Positions 24,779 through 33,647 of a stretch of 64,000 nucleotides of DNA are shown here, piece by piece. Numbering within the stretch: the stretch's first letter is position 1; each line of letters begins with the position of its first letter. A program made the translations under genes and the position numbers. This DNA comes from Halorussus limi (lineage in GTDB: Archaea > Halobacteriota > Halobacteria > Halobacteriales > Haladaptataceae). The stretch is taken from contig NZ_CP096659.1 in the NCBI RefSeq assembly GCF_023238205.1, forward strand, positions 930,001 to 994,000, written 5' to 3'. A model generated the notes under the pieces. That model was given only the letters and a program-made list of their open reading frames with translations, was not told the DNA's origin and made no database searches.

Positions 24779-26773
24779 TCAGGCTTCCTCGTACTCGCGG
24801 CCGTAGATTTCGTCTATCTCGTCGGCGAACCGCTCCAAGATGTTCCGGCGCTTCTTCTTCATCGTCGGCGTCAGCAGGTCGTTGTCCTCGGTGAACTCCT
24901 CGCCGACGACCCGGAACTGCTTGATTCGCTCGTGGGACTCGAACTGCTGGTTGACGCGCTCGACCTCCTCGTCCATCCACTCCCGGACCCGGTCGTTCCG
25001 GGTGAGGTCCCGGTCGTCGTCGGGCAGGTCGATGCCCTCGCTCTCGGCCCGCTTCCGGACGCCCTCGAAGTTCGGGACCACGAGCGCGGAGACGAACTTG
25101 TGGCCGTCGCCGACGACCACGACCTGTTCGACCATGTCGCTGGCCGCGAAGGCGTCCTCGATGGGACCCGGCGCGACGTTCTTCCCGGTCGAGAGGACCA
25201 GCAGTTCCTTGGCGCGCTCGCGGAACTCGATGTAGTCGTCGGGCCGGAGTTCCACGATGTCGCCCGTCCGGAACCACCGTTCGCCGGAGTCGTCCTCGGT
25301 GAACGCTCGCTCGGTCGCCTCGGGCATCTCCCAGTAGCCCTCGGTGACGTTCGGCCCTCTGACGAGGAGTTCGCCGACCTCGCCCTCGGAGTCGTCGAAG
25401 GTGTCCTGCGAGACCACCGTGCCATCGACCCGCACCTCCGCGTCCACCACCGGTGGACCGATGGTGCCGACCTTCGGTTCTTCGGACGGGTTGACCGCGA
25501 CGACCGGGGACGTCTCGGTCAGGCCGTACCCCTCCAGAATCGGCATCCCCATCCCGTGGTAGAGCGCGCAGAGTTCGGGCGAGAGGCTTCCGCCGCCGCT
25601 GATGAGGAAGTCGATGTTTCCGCCGAGACCGTTCCTGACCTTCCGGAAGACGAGTTTGTCGGCGACGGCCCGCTTGGCCCGGAGCGCGAGACCCGGATTT
25701 TCGGTCTCGAAGTACTCCCGGCCGACTTCGGTGGCCCACTCGAACAGGCGCTCGGAGACCGGCGAGGACTCGGCCTGCTCGCGGATGGCGTCGTACATGC
25801 GCTCGTAGACCCGCGGGACGCTGGTCCCGGTGGTCGGTTCGACCTTCTGGAAGTCCTCCTGTAGGGTCTCGGGGTCCTCGGCGTAGGCCACGGTCGCACC
25901 CGCCGCGAACATCAGGAAGTGGCCCGCGAGTCGTTCGAGGACGTGAGCCAGCGGCAGGAACGAGACGGTCCGGGCGTTCTCGTCGATGGCGGGTTGGTCG
26001 CCCTTGTCGGGCCGGGGGCCGAACCGCTTGTAACACTGGTTTACGTTCGCCCGGAAGTTCCAGTGGGTGAGTTCGACGCCCTTCGGCTTGCCGGTCGTGC
26101 CGGAGGTGTAGATGAGCGTGGCGAGGTCCTCGGGGTCCCGCGCTTCGAGCCACGACTCGTACTCGTCGGGGTCGAACGCCTCGCTCCCGCGCCGGTATAG
26201 GTCCCCGAGCGTGTGGACCTCGAAGTCGGCGTCCTCCACGAGCGACTCACCGCCACTACTCAGTTCGTCCATCACGACCGCGAATTCGAGGTCGAGCGAG
26301 TCCTGTACCTGAACGACCCGCTCCAGCAGTTCGGCGTTCTCCACGACCACGCCGTCGGCGTCGGGGTCGCCCAGCAGGTACTCGACCTGATTGGGCGACG
26401 ACCCCCGATAGACGGTGGTCACGACAGCGCCCGCCGCGAGCAGGCCGAAGTCTACCTGCGCCCACTCCATGCGCGTGTCGGCGAAGATGCCCACCCGGTC
26501 GTCGGCCTCGACGCCCAACTCGCGGAACCCGGCCGCGAGCGACCGGACGACGTCGCGCATCTCGGCGTACGAGAGCGACCGGAACTCCCCGTCGGCCGCC
26601 GCGGAGACCGCCGACCCCGCGAGCGACCGGTCGTACACCCCGCCCTTGTACTGCTGTGCCGGACGGTTCTCGTGCCGGGCCGCGCTCTCCTCGAACAGTC
26701 GCGGTATCGTGGACCGGCCGACCACTTCGCCGTCGTACTCCCGTTCGGCGTCACGCCACTCCATACCATTCAA
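24779..26773 (-). CDS. AMP-forming long-chain acyl-CoA synthetase
   Basis: 664 residues, with an alternative ATG 9 nt in. The ANL-superfamily P-loop is LIYTSGTTGKPKGVELTH near residue 216; later come GGGSLSPEL, YGLTETSPV and the hinge region GDIVELRPDDYIEFRERAKEL. This is the length and motif set of eukaryote-like/FadD15-type long-chain fatty acid ligases, which activate a carboxylic acid with ATP and CoA. It converges on the methylase gene. Haloarchaea carry several such genes; the substrate is unknown. Confidence 0.9.
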   Translation of the reverse strand: MNGMEWRDAEREYDGEVVGRSTIPRLFEESAARHENRPAQQYKGGVYDRSLAGSAVSAAADGEFRSLSYAEMRDVVRSLAAGFRELGVEADDRVGIFADTRMEWAQVDFGLLAAGAVVTTVYRGSSPNQVEYLLGDPDADGVVVENAELLERVVQVQDSLDLEFAVVMDELSSGGESLVEDADFEVHTLGDLYRRGSEAFDPDEYESWLEARDPEDLATLIYTSGTTGKPKGVELTHWNFRANVNQCYKRFGPRPDKGDQPAIDENARTVSFLPLAHVLERLAGHFLMFAAGATVAYAEDPETLQEDFQKVEPTTGTSVPRVYERMYDAIREQAESSPVSERLFEWATEVGREYFETENPGLALRAKRAVADKLVFRKVRNGLGGNIDFLISGGGSLSPELCALYHGMGMPILEGYGLTETSPVVAVNPSEEPKVGTIGPPVVDAEVRVDGTVVSQDTFDDSEGEVGELLVRGPNVTEGYWEMPEATERAFTEDDSGERWFRTGDIVELRPDDYIEFRERAKELLVLSTGKNVAPGPIEDAFAASDMVEQVVVVGDGHKFVSALVVPNFEGVRKRAESEGIDLPDDDRDLTRNDRVREWMDEEVERVNQQFESHERIKQFRVVGEEFTEDNDLLTPTMKKKRRNILERFADEIDEIYGREYEEA

Positions 26774-26850
26774 TCAGAAGCCCGTGACATTAAGGTACTC
26801 CCGAACTTTCGGAGCGTTCAATCGCGTTTATCGGGCGGCGCCCGGCGGGG

Positions 26851-28113
26851 CTACTCGGTCTCCTCGGCCTCGACGATTTCCTCGCGCGTCACCTCTCGGC
26901 CGAGTTCCGCCGACCGGTAGATGCCGTCGGTGACGACCATCGACTCCAGCGCGATGTCGGCGGTCGGCGGTGCCTCGCTGTGGCCGAGCAGGTCCGTGAC
27001 CCAGTGGTAGAGCGGGTCCGCCCAGAGTCCGGCGTCGTAGGCCGCCCGGCCGCGCTCGCCCCGGAGGTACTGCTGGCGGAACAGGTACTCTTCGAGGTCG
27101 GCGCTGGCGCGCATCTCCACGTCGCCGACCGTGGCGAAGTACTCGAAGGGGTCGAGTCGGACGCCGCCCTGAGTGCCGACGAGCGCACTCGACTCGTCCT
27201 CCATGTAGCGCGACCAACTCGTCCGGACCGAGAGGACCGCCCCGTCCGCCAAGGTGACGAAGGCCACCGCCACGTCCTCCACGTCGTAGCCGGTCTCCTC
27301 GATTCGGCGCTGGTACTCGCTCCCGGTCTCGAAGCGGTCGGGGACGGTCCGGAACGTCTCGGCGCGCACGCGCTCGACGCGGGGTATTTCGAGGGCTGAC
27401 GACCCGCCGGTGGACGACTCGCCGGCCGACGGTCCGCCGCCGGACGACGCGGCCGACCCGAGCAGGTAGAGCAGTTGGCCGACCGTGTAGCTCCCGAGGT
27501 CGAGGACGACGCCGCCGCCGGCCGACTCCTCGCTGACGAAGGCGGGCGTCCCGTAGCCGTCCACGTAGGGCGTCCCGCGGCGGCGCGCGCCGAGCGGAAC
27601 CGCCTCGGGGTCGCCGTCGCCGCCGAACGCCAGTCCGGGCGACCGGGCCGCGGTGGCGTGGTAGACGTCGCCGAGCGCGCCCGCGTCGGCCAGCGCCTTC
27701 GCGGCCAGCGTCTCCTTGGTGTAGAGCAACTGGTTCTGGACCGCGAGCCGATTTCCGGTCCGGTCGGCGGCGTCGGCCATCCGCCGGGCGTCGGCGTAGT
27801 CGCCGGCCATCGGCTTCTCGCAGAAGACCGCCGTACCGGCTTCGAGAGCGTCCACCGCGATGTCGGCGTGGATGGTCGCGTGGACGCAGACGTTCACCGC
27901 GTCGAGGTCGGTCGCGTCGAGCATCGCGCCGTGGGTCGGATAGCTCTCGGCGGCGTACCGCTCGGCGAGCGCCTCCGCCTTCGGTTCGTCCACGTCGGCG
28001 ACGGCGACGATTTCCGCGCCGGGGATTCGGTCGTAACGCGCCGCGTGGTTCCGGCCGCGGTTGCCCGCGCCGACGATACCGATTCGGATTGGCTCGGTGA
28101 GGTGCGCTCCCAT
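26851..28113 (-). CDS. Gfo/Idh/MocA family oxidoreductase
   Basis: 420 residues. The N-terminal Rossmann motif IGIVGAGNRGRNHAARY (about 11) is followed by ADVDEPKAEAL and the catalytic-loop EKP motif in FCEKPMAGD (near 97). The C-terminal alpha/beta substrate domain contains GGVVLDLGSYTVGQLLYLLG. A Ser/Gly-rich loop (about residues 231-248) is an unusual insertion in this domain. Such enzymes are NAD(P)-dependent sugar or polyol dehydrogenases. No sugar-pathway partner lies beside it. Confidence 0.87.
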   Translation of the reverse strand: MGAHLTEPIRIGIVGAGNRGRNHAARYDRIPGAEIVAVADVDEPKAEALAERYAAESYPTHGAMLDATDLDAVNVCVHATIHADIAVDALEAGTAVFCEKPMAGDYADARRMADAADRTGNRLAVQNQLLYTKETLAAKALADAGALGDVYHATAARSPGLAFGGDGDPEAVPLGARRRGTPYVDGYGTPAFVSEESAGGGVVLDLGSYTVGQLLYLLGSAASSGGGPSAGESSTGGSSALEIPRVERVRAETFRTVPDRFETGSEYQRRIEETGYDVEDVAVAFVTLADGAVLSVRTSWSRYMEDESSALVGTQGGVRLDPFEYFATVGDVEMRASADLEEYLFRQQYLRGERGRAAYDAGLWADPLYHWVTDLLGHSEAPPTADIALESMVVTDGIYRSAELGREVTREEIVEAEETE

Positions 28114-28457
28114 CAGAATCAGACAGTCGTGCGACGCGGACCCCTAAACCGCTGATGGTCGCCGCGACCCGAACCCCAGTCCGGCCGGTATCGGCAGCCA
28201 CTTCCTGATTTCTCGACCGTAACGCGGCGTTCGCGGGGCGTTCCGCTCGCCGACCGACTGTTCCGAGCGGCGCGGCGTTTCGGCGGCCGCGGGTTCCGAT
28301 TCGCGGGACGACGAGGCCATATCTCTGGCTTATCGCGAGAAACCGCTTCGTGACGACTGAAACGTGCGATACCACTTTTGTACGTATAGCCGTTCCTACG
28401 GACGCAGCGAGGCGGATGCCGCCGAGAGACGGCACGCGGAAACGGAGAGTTCAATTC
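28114..28457. other. Intergenic region, 344 nt, between divergent genes
   Basis: GC-rich with no convincing gene. It should hold the promoters of the Gfo/Idh gene (minus) and the ferritin-like gene (plus). An AT-richer part (gatacc...gtatagcc, about 28369-28391) lies some 75 nt before the plus-strand ATG. A 58-codon minus-strand frame (28144-28320) is open but has no promoter or recognisable domain. Confidence 0.4.
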
Positions 28458-29186
28458 ATGACAGACGAACGCGACTACGGCGGAAACGAGCGAATCGAAT
28501 CGCTGACCAACGACCTCGGAAGCGCCTTCGAGTCCCGGCGAGGGTTCCTGAAGAAGGGAGCGACCGCGTCGGCGGTCGGTCTCGGACTTTCGGCGGGCGC
28601 CGGCAGCGCCGTGGCGGCCGACGACGAAACCACGACGGAGGGCGAGGGCAGCCAGAAGTACGTCGACACGCTCAACTACGCGCTCACGCTCGAACGACTC
28701 GAGGCGACGTTCTACGTGGAGGGGCTACAGAAGTTCAGCGAGTCGGAAATCGAGGACTCGGAGATCGGCCAGAAGTTCGGAGACAAGGTCCAAGCGTCCA
28801 TCCAAGAGCAACTCGCGACGATTCGGGACCACGAGAAGGCCCACGTCGAGACGCTCGTGAAGACGATAAACGACCTCGGCGGCGACCCCATCGGCGAGGA
28901 CGAACTCGAGTTCCAGTTCCCGCTCGAAAGCCCCGAGGGGTTCATCGAAACGGCCCAGACGCTCGAGACAACCGGCGTCTCGGCCTACGACGGTGCGATA
29001 AACCTGCTGAGCGGGAGCGACCAACTGCTGACCGCGGCGGCGACCATCGCTACGGTCGAAGGCCGCCACTCGGCGTATCTCAACGGACTGACCGGGAAGT
29101 CGCCGTTCCCGCGAGCGTTCGACGAGGCGAAACCGCCCGAGGAGATTATGAAGGCCATTCAGCCGTTCCTCGCGTCCGAAAACTGA
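28458..29186 (+). CDS. Tat-exported ferritin-like domain protein
   Basis: 242 residues from the ATG at 28458; an earlier in-frame ATG (28350) would bury the signal. A Tat motif SRRGFLKKG (about residue 24) is followed by a hydrophobic stretch ending AGSAVAADD. The mature part is a four-helix bundle with helix-internal Glu/His patterns (LNYALTLERLEATFYVEGL, IRDHEKAHVETLV, and VEGRHSAYLNGL), as in the Ferritin_2 family of bacterial and archaeal surface proteins. The Glu and ExxH residues could bind a di-metal centre. The function is not known; the export signal places it outside the membrane. Confidence 0.85.
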   Translation: MTDERDYGGNERIESLTNDLGSAFESRRGFLKKGATASAVGLGLSAGAGSAVAADDETTTEGEGSQKYVDTLNYALTLERLEATFYVEGLQKFSESEIEDSEIGQKFGDKVQASIQEQLATIRDHEKAHVETLVKTINDLGGDPIGEDELEFQFPLESPEGFIETAQTLETTGVSAYDGAINLLSGSDQLLTAAATIATVEGRHSAYLNGLTGKSPFPRAFDEAKPPEEIMKAIQPFLASEN

Positions 29187-29315
29187 CCGTCGGCGTGACA
29201 CTCAGCTGGATATTTCTATCTACGAGGTCGGGAGACCCGCCGAGGTCGAAGTTCGACGGGTGACGACCGGGTACGCGTCTGATTTCGGATGGAGTGGTCC
29301 GAAACGCGCGAGTCG

Positions 29316-29333
29316 GTGAAACGTACGTTTCAC
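29316..29333. promoter_or_regulatory. 18-bp perfect palindrome, likely operator
   Basis: GTGAAACGTACGTTTCAC is identical on both strands. It ends 9 nt before the TATA element of the next gene, overlapping or abutting the expected BRE/TFB contact zone. This is a typical position for a dimeric regulator. Confidence 0.6.
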
Positions 29334-29342
29334 TCTTGCGAC

Positions 29343-29351
29343 GATATTTAT
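29343..29351 (+). promoter_or_regulatory. TATA box of the exported protein gene at 29376
   Basis: GATATTTAT centred about 28 nt before the GTG at 29376; supports a leaderless transcript and that start codon. Confidence 0.6.
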
Positions 29352-29375
29352 CCGTTCGGTGCGCAACGACGCGAC

Positions 29376-29870
29376 GTGAAACGTCGAACGTATCTCGCCT
29401 CTATCGGTGTCGGTGCCGCCGCGCTCTCCGGCGGTATCGTGCTGAATCGGTCCGAAAACGGCTCGGAGAGTCTGGAAAACGAGAACGCGCGCGTCGTCTA
29501 CGAACACGAGGACCTCCGACTAGAGACGCTTCGGGACAGCGTCAGACTCGGAGAGACGATACGGTTCGAGGTCACCAACACCAGCGATTCGACAGTCGTC
29601 CTCGGATGCGACAACGCGTGGATCGTTCAGACGTATTCGGACGGTGAGTGGCGAGACGTTACGGACACGCCGCGGAGTCACTACCAGATGTGTGCGCTCG
29701 AACTACCGCCCGGGGAGTCCCGCGTCGAGAGTGCAACGATGTCCAAAGAGCGACTGGAGACCCAGACTGGGGACCTCCTCGGAGAACTGCGTCCCGGTCG
29801 GCATCGGTTCGTCCTCCTCGAAAGCAGTCCTCGTCTGGCCGCGGACTTCCGGATTATTCCCTCCGAGTGA
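29376..29870 (+). CDS. Small exported protein of unknown function (Tat-type signal)
   Basis: 164 residues from a GTG start, chosen because the TATA element lies 28 nt upstream and the resulting N-terminus (MKRRTYLASIGVGAAALSGG) is a twin-arginine signal. The mature part looks like a single immunoglobulin-like beta sandwich (IRFEVTNTSDSTVVLGCDNAW, then ELPPGESR and RPGRHRFVLL), similar in style to haloarchaeal exported domains that bind no known cofactor. An 18-bp palindrome sits just before its TATA box, so expression is probably regulated. Codon usage is less GC-biased than its neighbours, which hints at later acquisition. A tandem repeat overlaps its stop codon. Confidence 0.7.
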   Translation: MKRRTYLASIGVGAAALSGGIVLNRSENGSESLENENARVVYEHEDLRLETLRDSVRLGETIRFEVTNTSDSTVVLGCDNAWIVQTYSDGEWRDVTDTPRSHYQMCALELPPGESRVESATMSKERLETQTGDLLGELRPGRHRFVLLESSPRLAADFRIIPSE

Positions 29871-29926
29871 CTGTCCAGATAGCTCTCTCCAAGTGACTGT
29901 CCAAATGACTCCATCCGAGTGACTGG
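29862..29926 (+). repeat. 26-bp tandem repeat, about 2.5 copies, over the stop codon
   Basis: Units start at 29862, 29888 and 29914 (partial), each with TCCRAGTGACTG at its head. The TGA of the first unit is the stop codon of the preceding gene. Because 26 is not a multiple of three, later copies are out of frame. Confidence 0.7.
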
Positions 29927-30007
29927 TCTTGCGAGTCAACTGCGTGTTGACGAGCGAAGTCACACTCCCGACCGCTTCGAGACGTTTGGCGAGCGCAGGC
30001 GGAGAGA

Positions 30008-30925
30008 TTACTCGTCGTCGCGGTAGTCCAGATACGTCACGACGCCCCGGACGTTTAGCCGGGCCTCCTCACTGGCCTTGCGTTCGCCCCACACGTCGAC
30101 CATCTCGGCGTTCTCCACGAAGTAGTCCTCCACCTCGTCCGCGTCGCCCAGTTCCTCGTACTTCTCCTCGACCGTCTCGACCCACTCGCGGAGGACATCG
30201 GCGTACTCGTCCATGACGCCCTGCTCGTACTCTCGCGGGCCGAAGTGGGGGTAGAGCAGGGCCTCGGGGTCGAGGTCCCGGATGGTTTCGAGGTCGGTGA
30301 GGCACTGGTCGAGGTCGAAGTTCGAGGGCGGCGACGTCTCCCGAATCGTCTCGACCGAGGGGACCCAGATGCCGGCCGCGTCGGCGGTGAACACCGAATC
30401 GTCGTCCCGGTCGTGAAAGAGAACCTGATGGGGCGCGTGGCCCGGCGCGTGGTACACGTCGAGGTGGTGGTCGCCGAGTTCGATGGTGTCGCCGCCGTTG
30501 AGTTCGACCACGCGGTCCTCTGGCACGGGTTTCGGTTCGACGTAGAACTCCCACTGGTCGCCGACCGCCGCCTTCGTCCCCTCCACGAGGCGTTCCGGGT
30601 CCACGAGGTGGGGCGCACCGATTTCGTGGACCATCACCTCGGCGTTGGGGCAGGCCTCGGCGAGGAATCCGGCACCGCCGGCGTGGTCGAGGTGGACGTG
30701 CGTCGGCGCGATGACCGCCACGTCCTCGCGGGCGATGTCCAACTCGTCCAGCGCGTCCAGAATCAGTTCGTGGTGGGTCCCGATTCCGGTGTCGACGATG
30801 GCGGGCCGAGCGGCATCGTAGATGTAGACCGCGCCGTACTCGTCGGTGTCGTACATCCCGGTGTCGAGGTAGTAGAGGTCCGAACAGTCGCCGACCGTGA
30901 CCTCTCGGAGGTCGCCTCTTGGCAT
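30008..30925 (-). CDS. MBL-fold metallo-hydrolase
   Basis: 305 residues. The metal-binding HxHxDH motif is THVHLDHAGG (about residue 75); further ligands are in HAPGHAPHQ, FTADAAG and LYPHFGP. This is the glyoxalase-II/lactamase fold with two metal sites. The C-terminal helical extension with an acidic YEELGDADEVEDYF segment is typical of haloarchaeal homologues. The substrate is unknown. It is monocistronic, divergent from serS. Confidence 0.87.
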   Translation of the reverse strand: MPRGDLREVTVGDCSDLYYLDTGMYDTDEYGAVYIYDAARPAIVDTGIGTHHELILDALDELDIAREDVAVIAPTHVHLDHAGGAGFLAEACPNAEVMVHEIGAPHLVDPERLVEGTKAAVGDQWEFYVEPKPVPEDRVVELNGGDTIELGDHHLDVYHAPGHAPHQVLFHDRDDDSVFTADAAGIWVPSVETIRETSPPSNFDLDQCLTDLETIRDLDPEALLYPHFGPREYEQGVMDEYADVLREWVETVEEKYEELGDADEVEDYFVENAEMVDVWGERKASEEARLNVRGVVTYLDYRDDE

Positions 30926-31063
30926 GTTCGTTGGTGGGTCGCGGCGGGGTAAAAGGTGTTCGCCCGCGGAAAGGTCGTACGCCGTCTCCGAATCACGCCC
31001 CTGTCAACCCCTGCCCCACGAACGATACGGTTTTTTGCCGGGAGCAGAATTGAGAGAGTAGGA

Positions 31064-32419
31064 ATGCTAGACCGGAACTACATTCGGGACAACCCCGAGG
31101 AGGTCCGCGAGGGACTCCGCGAGCGCGGGGCGGACGTGGACCTCGACGTGATTCTGGAGAAGGACGAGGAGTGGCGCGACCTGAAGGCGCGCGGCGACGA
31201 CCTGCGCCACGAGCGCAACGAGGTCAGCGACCGCATCGGCGAGTTGAAGCAGGCCGGCGAACACGACGAGGCCGACGAGGCCATCGAACGGTCGCAGGAA
31301 CTCAAGGCCGAAATCGAAGAGGTCGAGGAGCGCGCCGCCGAGTTAGAGGAGGAACTGGAGGAGGCGCTCCTGCGCGTTCCCCAAGTCCCCCACGAGAGCG
31401 TCCCCGAGGGCGACGACGAGGACGACAACGTCGAGACCCGCCGCGAGGGCTTCGACGACCTGCGCGACCTGCCCGACGAGGTGACGCCCCACTACGACCT
31501 CGGCGAGGAGTTGGACATCATCGACGAGGCGCGGGCCGCCAAGACCACCGGAAGCGGCTACTACTTCCTCAAGGGCGAGGGGAGCCAACTCGAACACGCC
31601 CTGATGCAATTCATGATGGACGTCCACCGCGAGCAGGGGTATCAGGAGATATTCCCGCCCATCCCCATCAACAGCGAGTCGATGACCGGGACGGGCCAGT
31701 TGCCGAAGTTCGCCGACGACGCCTACAAACTGGAGGACGAGGACCTCTGGCTCTGTCCGACCGCGGAGGTGCCGGTCACGAACATGTACCGCGACGACAT
31801 CCTCCTGAAAGACGACCTCCCGCTGAAGCATCAGGCCTACACGCCGAACTTCCGGCGCGAAGCGGGCGAACACGGCACCGAGACGCGGGGCATCGTCCGG
31901 GTCCACCAGTTCAACAAGGTCGAGATGGTCAACTTCGTGGAACCCGACGAGAGCTACGACCGCCTCCGCGAACTGCTGGACGAGGCCGAGGAGGTCCTCC
32001 GACGCCTCGACCTGCCGTACCGCGTCCTCGAACTCTGCACGGGTGACCTCGGCTTCAAGGCCGCCAAGCAGATAGACCTCGAAATCTGGGCGCCCGGCGA
32101 CGACATGGACGACGGCCCCGAGGAGGGCGGTCGGTGGCTCGAAGTCTCGACGGCCTCGAACTTCGAGGACTTCCAGGCCCGGCGCGCCGGCCTGCGCTAC
32201 CGGCCCGAGCGCCACGAATCGACCGAGTACCTCCACACGCTCAACGCGTCGGGATTGGCCCTGCCGCGCGTGATGGTCGCAATCCTCGAATACTACCAGA
32301 ACGACGACGGCACCGTCACGGTGCCCGAGGCGCTCCGGCCCTACATGGGCGGCAAGGAGGTCATCGAGGGCCACGAACCGGTCGGCGAGAGCGCGCTCGG
32401 CGCGGGCGAGAAGGACTAA
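31064..32419 (+). CDS. serS: Seryl-tRNA synthetase
   Basis: 451 residues from the ATG at 31064 (MLDRNYIRDNPEEVREGL), the standard SerRS start. Residues 1-110 form the long antiparallel coiled-coil arm that contacts the long variable arm of tRNA-Ser. The class-II core follows with motif 2 (FRREAGEHGTETRGIVRVHQF) and motif 3 (GLALPRVMVAILEYYQ). It charges tRNA-Ser in the cytoplasm. Its stop overlaps that of the converging EamA gene by 3 nt. Confidence 0.97.
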   Translation: MLDRNYIRDNPEEVREGLRERGADVDLDVILEKDEEWRDLKARGDDLRHERNEVSDRIGELKQAGEHDEADEAIERSQELKAEIEEVEERAAELEEELEEALLRVPQVPHESVPEGDDEDDNVETRREGFDDLRDLPDEVTPHYDLGEELDIIDEARAAKTTGSGYYFLKGEGSQLEHALMQFMMDVHREQGYQEIFPPIPINSESMTGTGQLPKFADDAYKLEDEDLWLCPTAEVPVTNMYRDDILLKDDLPLKHQAYTPNFRREAGEHGTETRGIVRVHQFNKVEMVNFVEPDESYDRLRELLDEAEEVLRRLDLPYRVLELCTGDLGFKAAKQIDLEIWAPGDDMDDGPEEGGRWLEVSTASNFEDFQARRAGLRYRPERHESTEYLHTLNASGLALPRVMVAILEYYQNDDGTVTVPEALRPYMGGKEVIEGHEPVGESALGAGEKD

Positions 32420-32829
32420 CTCGTCGTCAGGTAGACCCCGACGGCCGCCAGCACGATTCCGAGGGCCTTCTTCGCGGTCAGCGGGTCGTTCAGAAACACG
32501 ACGCCGAGCAGCGAACTGCCGACGAGGAACATGCCGAAGATGGGGACCACGACGCTGACCGGGCCCGCTCCCAGCGCCTGATAGTACGCGATGATGCCGA
32601 CGCTCAGGAAGACTCCCGCCGCGTACATGTAGACCGCGTTCTCGCCCGCGAGGTACGGCGCGACCGACTCGTTCCGGTAGACGATGACGACGGCCGCCGA
32701 CACCGCGAGCATGCTGTTGGCCACCAGCGCGACGACCGTACTCGGAATCTGGTTGGTCGCCAGACTCGCCAGCGGCGTGAAAATCGAGTAGCCGACCAGC
32801 GCGACGACCGCCCACGCGATGTAGTTCAT
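32416..32829 (-). CDS. Small EamA/DMT-family membrane transporter
   Basis: 137 residues, almost entirely four hydrophobic helices with a single EamA repeat (VGYSIFTPLASLA, LGAGPVSVVVPIFGMFLVGSSLLGVVFLNDPLTAKKALGI). Single-repeat DMT proteins work as dual-topology dimers, like EmrE. The substrate is unknown. It converges with serS. Confidence 0.85.
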   Translation of the reverse strand: MNYIAWAVVALVGYSIFTPLASLATNQIPSTVVALVANSMLAVSAAVVIVYRNESVAPYLAGENAVYMYAAGVFLSVGIIAYYQALGAGPVSVVVPIFGMFLVGSSLLGVVFLNDPLTAKKALGIVLAAVGVYLTTS

Positions 32830-32875
32830 GGCGGCCCATTGGAAACTGCCGCACGTATCGGTTGGGATTCCGGAA

Positions 32876-32902
32876 CGCGTCCCGTCCCGCGACCGGGACG
32901 CG
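32876..32902. terminator. Perfect 9-bp hairpin after the zinc-ribbon gene
   Basis: CGCGTCCCG and CGGGACGCG with a 9-nt loop, about 46 nt downstream of the zinc-ribbon stop codon (minus strand). There is no T-tract, so termination is only suggested. Confidence 0.4.
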
Positions 32903-32947
32903 CCGGCGACGCGTCCGCCACGTACGGGCGACCGACTGCCGGCTACC

Positions 32948-33121
32948 TCACTCGCTCAGCGGCGTCACGTCGAAACTCCCGCACTCGGGGCACGTCTCGC
33001 GGTCGGAGAAGAACCGCTCGCCGCAGTCCCGACACTCGTGGCTCGCTTCCTCGTCGGCCGCGGCTTCCGACGCCTGCTTGAACTTCTCGACTTTGTTGCC
33101 GAGGTCTCTGAAGAGGCCCAT
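32948..33121 (-). CDS. Small zinc-ribbon protein
   Basis: 57 residues from the ATG at 33121 (MGLFRDLGNKVEKFKQ); an upstream in-frame start gives a non-halophilic tail and is rejected. Two CxxC knuckles (CRDCGERFFSDRETCPECG) form one zinc ribbon after a short amphipathic helix. Small proteins of this kind are very common in haloarchaea and mostly uncharacterised; they may bind RNA, DNA or protein. Confidence 0.8.
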   Translation of the reverse strand: MGLFRDLGNKVEKFKQASEAAADEEASHECRDCGERFFSDRETCPECGSFDVTPLSE

Positions 33122-33194
33122 AGTAACTAGAGAAGCACAGCCGAGGGATAAGCTTTGGCAGCGAGTGGCATCCGTAGCTACCGGGCGTCGGTAC

Positions 33195-33569
33195 TTACCG
33201 GGTGTAGGTCCGGATTCGAGCGATGCTCGGACGTCCATCACCTCGACCCGCGTCCGCCTCGCTCTCGTCGGGCGCGTCCTCGACGTCGAAGCTGTCTACG
33301 AACGCGAACATCTGAGCGCCGTCGGCGTCCAGCAAGCGACCCTCGACCGCCACCCCGTCGCTCGCGGCGAAGACGGTCCGGACCTCGTGGGACGTGTCCT
33401 TGTTCGGCCGGTCGTCGCGCATGAACCCCACGAGCGTCTCGCGGCCCTCGATGGTCCGGTCCGGGCGCTCGTGGACGACGTCCGGCGCGAGCAGGTCCTC
33501 GAATCGGTCGTAGTCGCCCGCGTCGATGGCGTCGTAGTAACTCCGGGCGAGGTCGGTCGGGTCGGTCAC
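33195..33569 (-). CDS. SnoaL-like (NTF2-fold) polyketide-cyclase family protein
   Basis: 124 residues from a GTG at 33569 (VTDPTDLARSYYDAIDAGDYDRFEDLLAPDVVHERPD). The opening helix-and-strand pattern, the hydrophobic pocket order and GRETLVGFMRD are typical of the SnoaL-like fold used by small isomerases, hydratases and ligand-binding proteins. The start is not certain, because the frame remains open farther upstream into the divergent primase gene. The function is unknown. It diverges from priL across a gap of about 78 nt. Confidence 0.7.
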   Translation of the reverse strand: MTDPTDLARSYYDAIDAGDYDRFEDLLAPDVVHERPDRTIEGRETLVGFMRDDRPNKDTSHEVRTVFAASDGVAVEGRLLDADGAQMFAFVDSFDVEDAPDESEADAGRGDGRPSIARIRTYTR

Positions 33570-33617
33570 GTCGGGACCGACGGTCGTCGGCCGTATCAAC
33601 CCATCCGATTCGTCGCG

Positions 33618-33623
33618 TTTATC
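33618..33623 (+). promoter_or_regulatory. TATA box of priL
   Basis: TTTATC centred 28 nt before the ATG at 33648; supports that start and a leaderless mRNA. Confidence 0.5.
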
Positions 33624-33647
33624 GGGGTCGGCCGAAATGGGGCGAGT

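Noticed and set aside
28144-28320. 58-codon minus-strand frame in the 28.1-28.4 kb gap
   Set aside because: No TATA element at the right distance, composition rich in Arg/Pro/Ser like antisense frames, and no domain.
32862-33647. In-frame extension of primase upstream to 32862
   Set aside because: It crosses the zinc-ribbon and SnoaL genes and a divergent promoter; the added sequence is basic and matches nothing in PriL.
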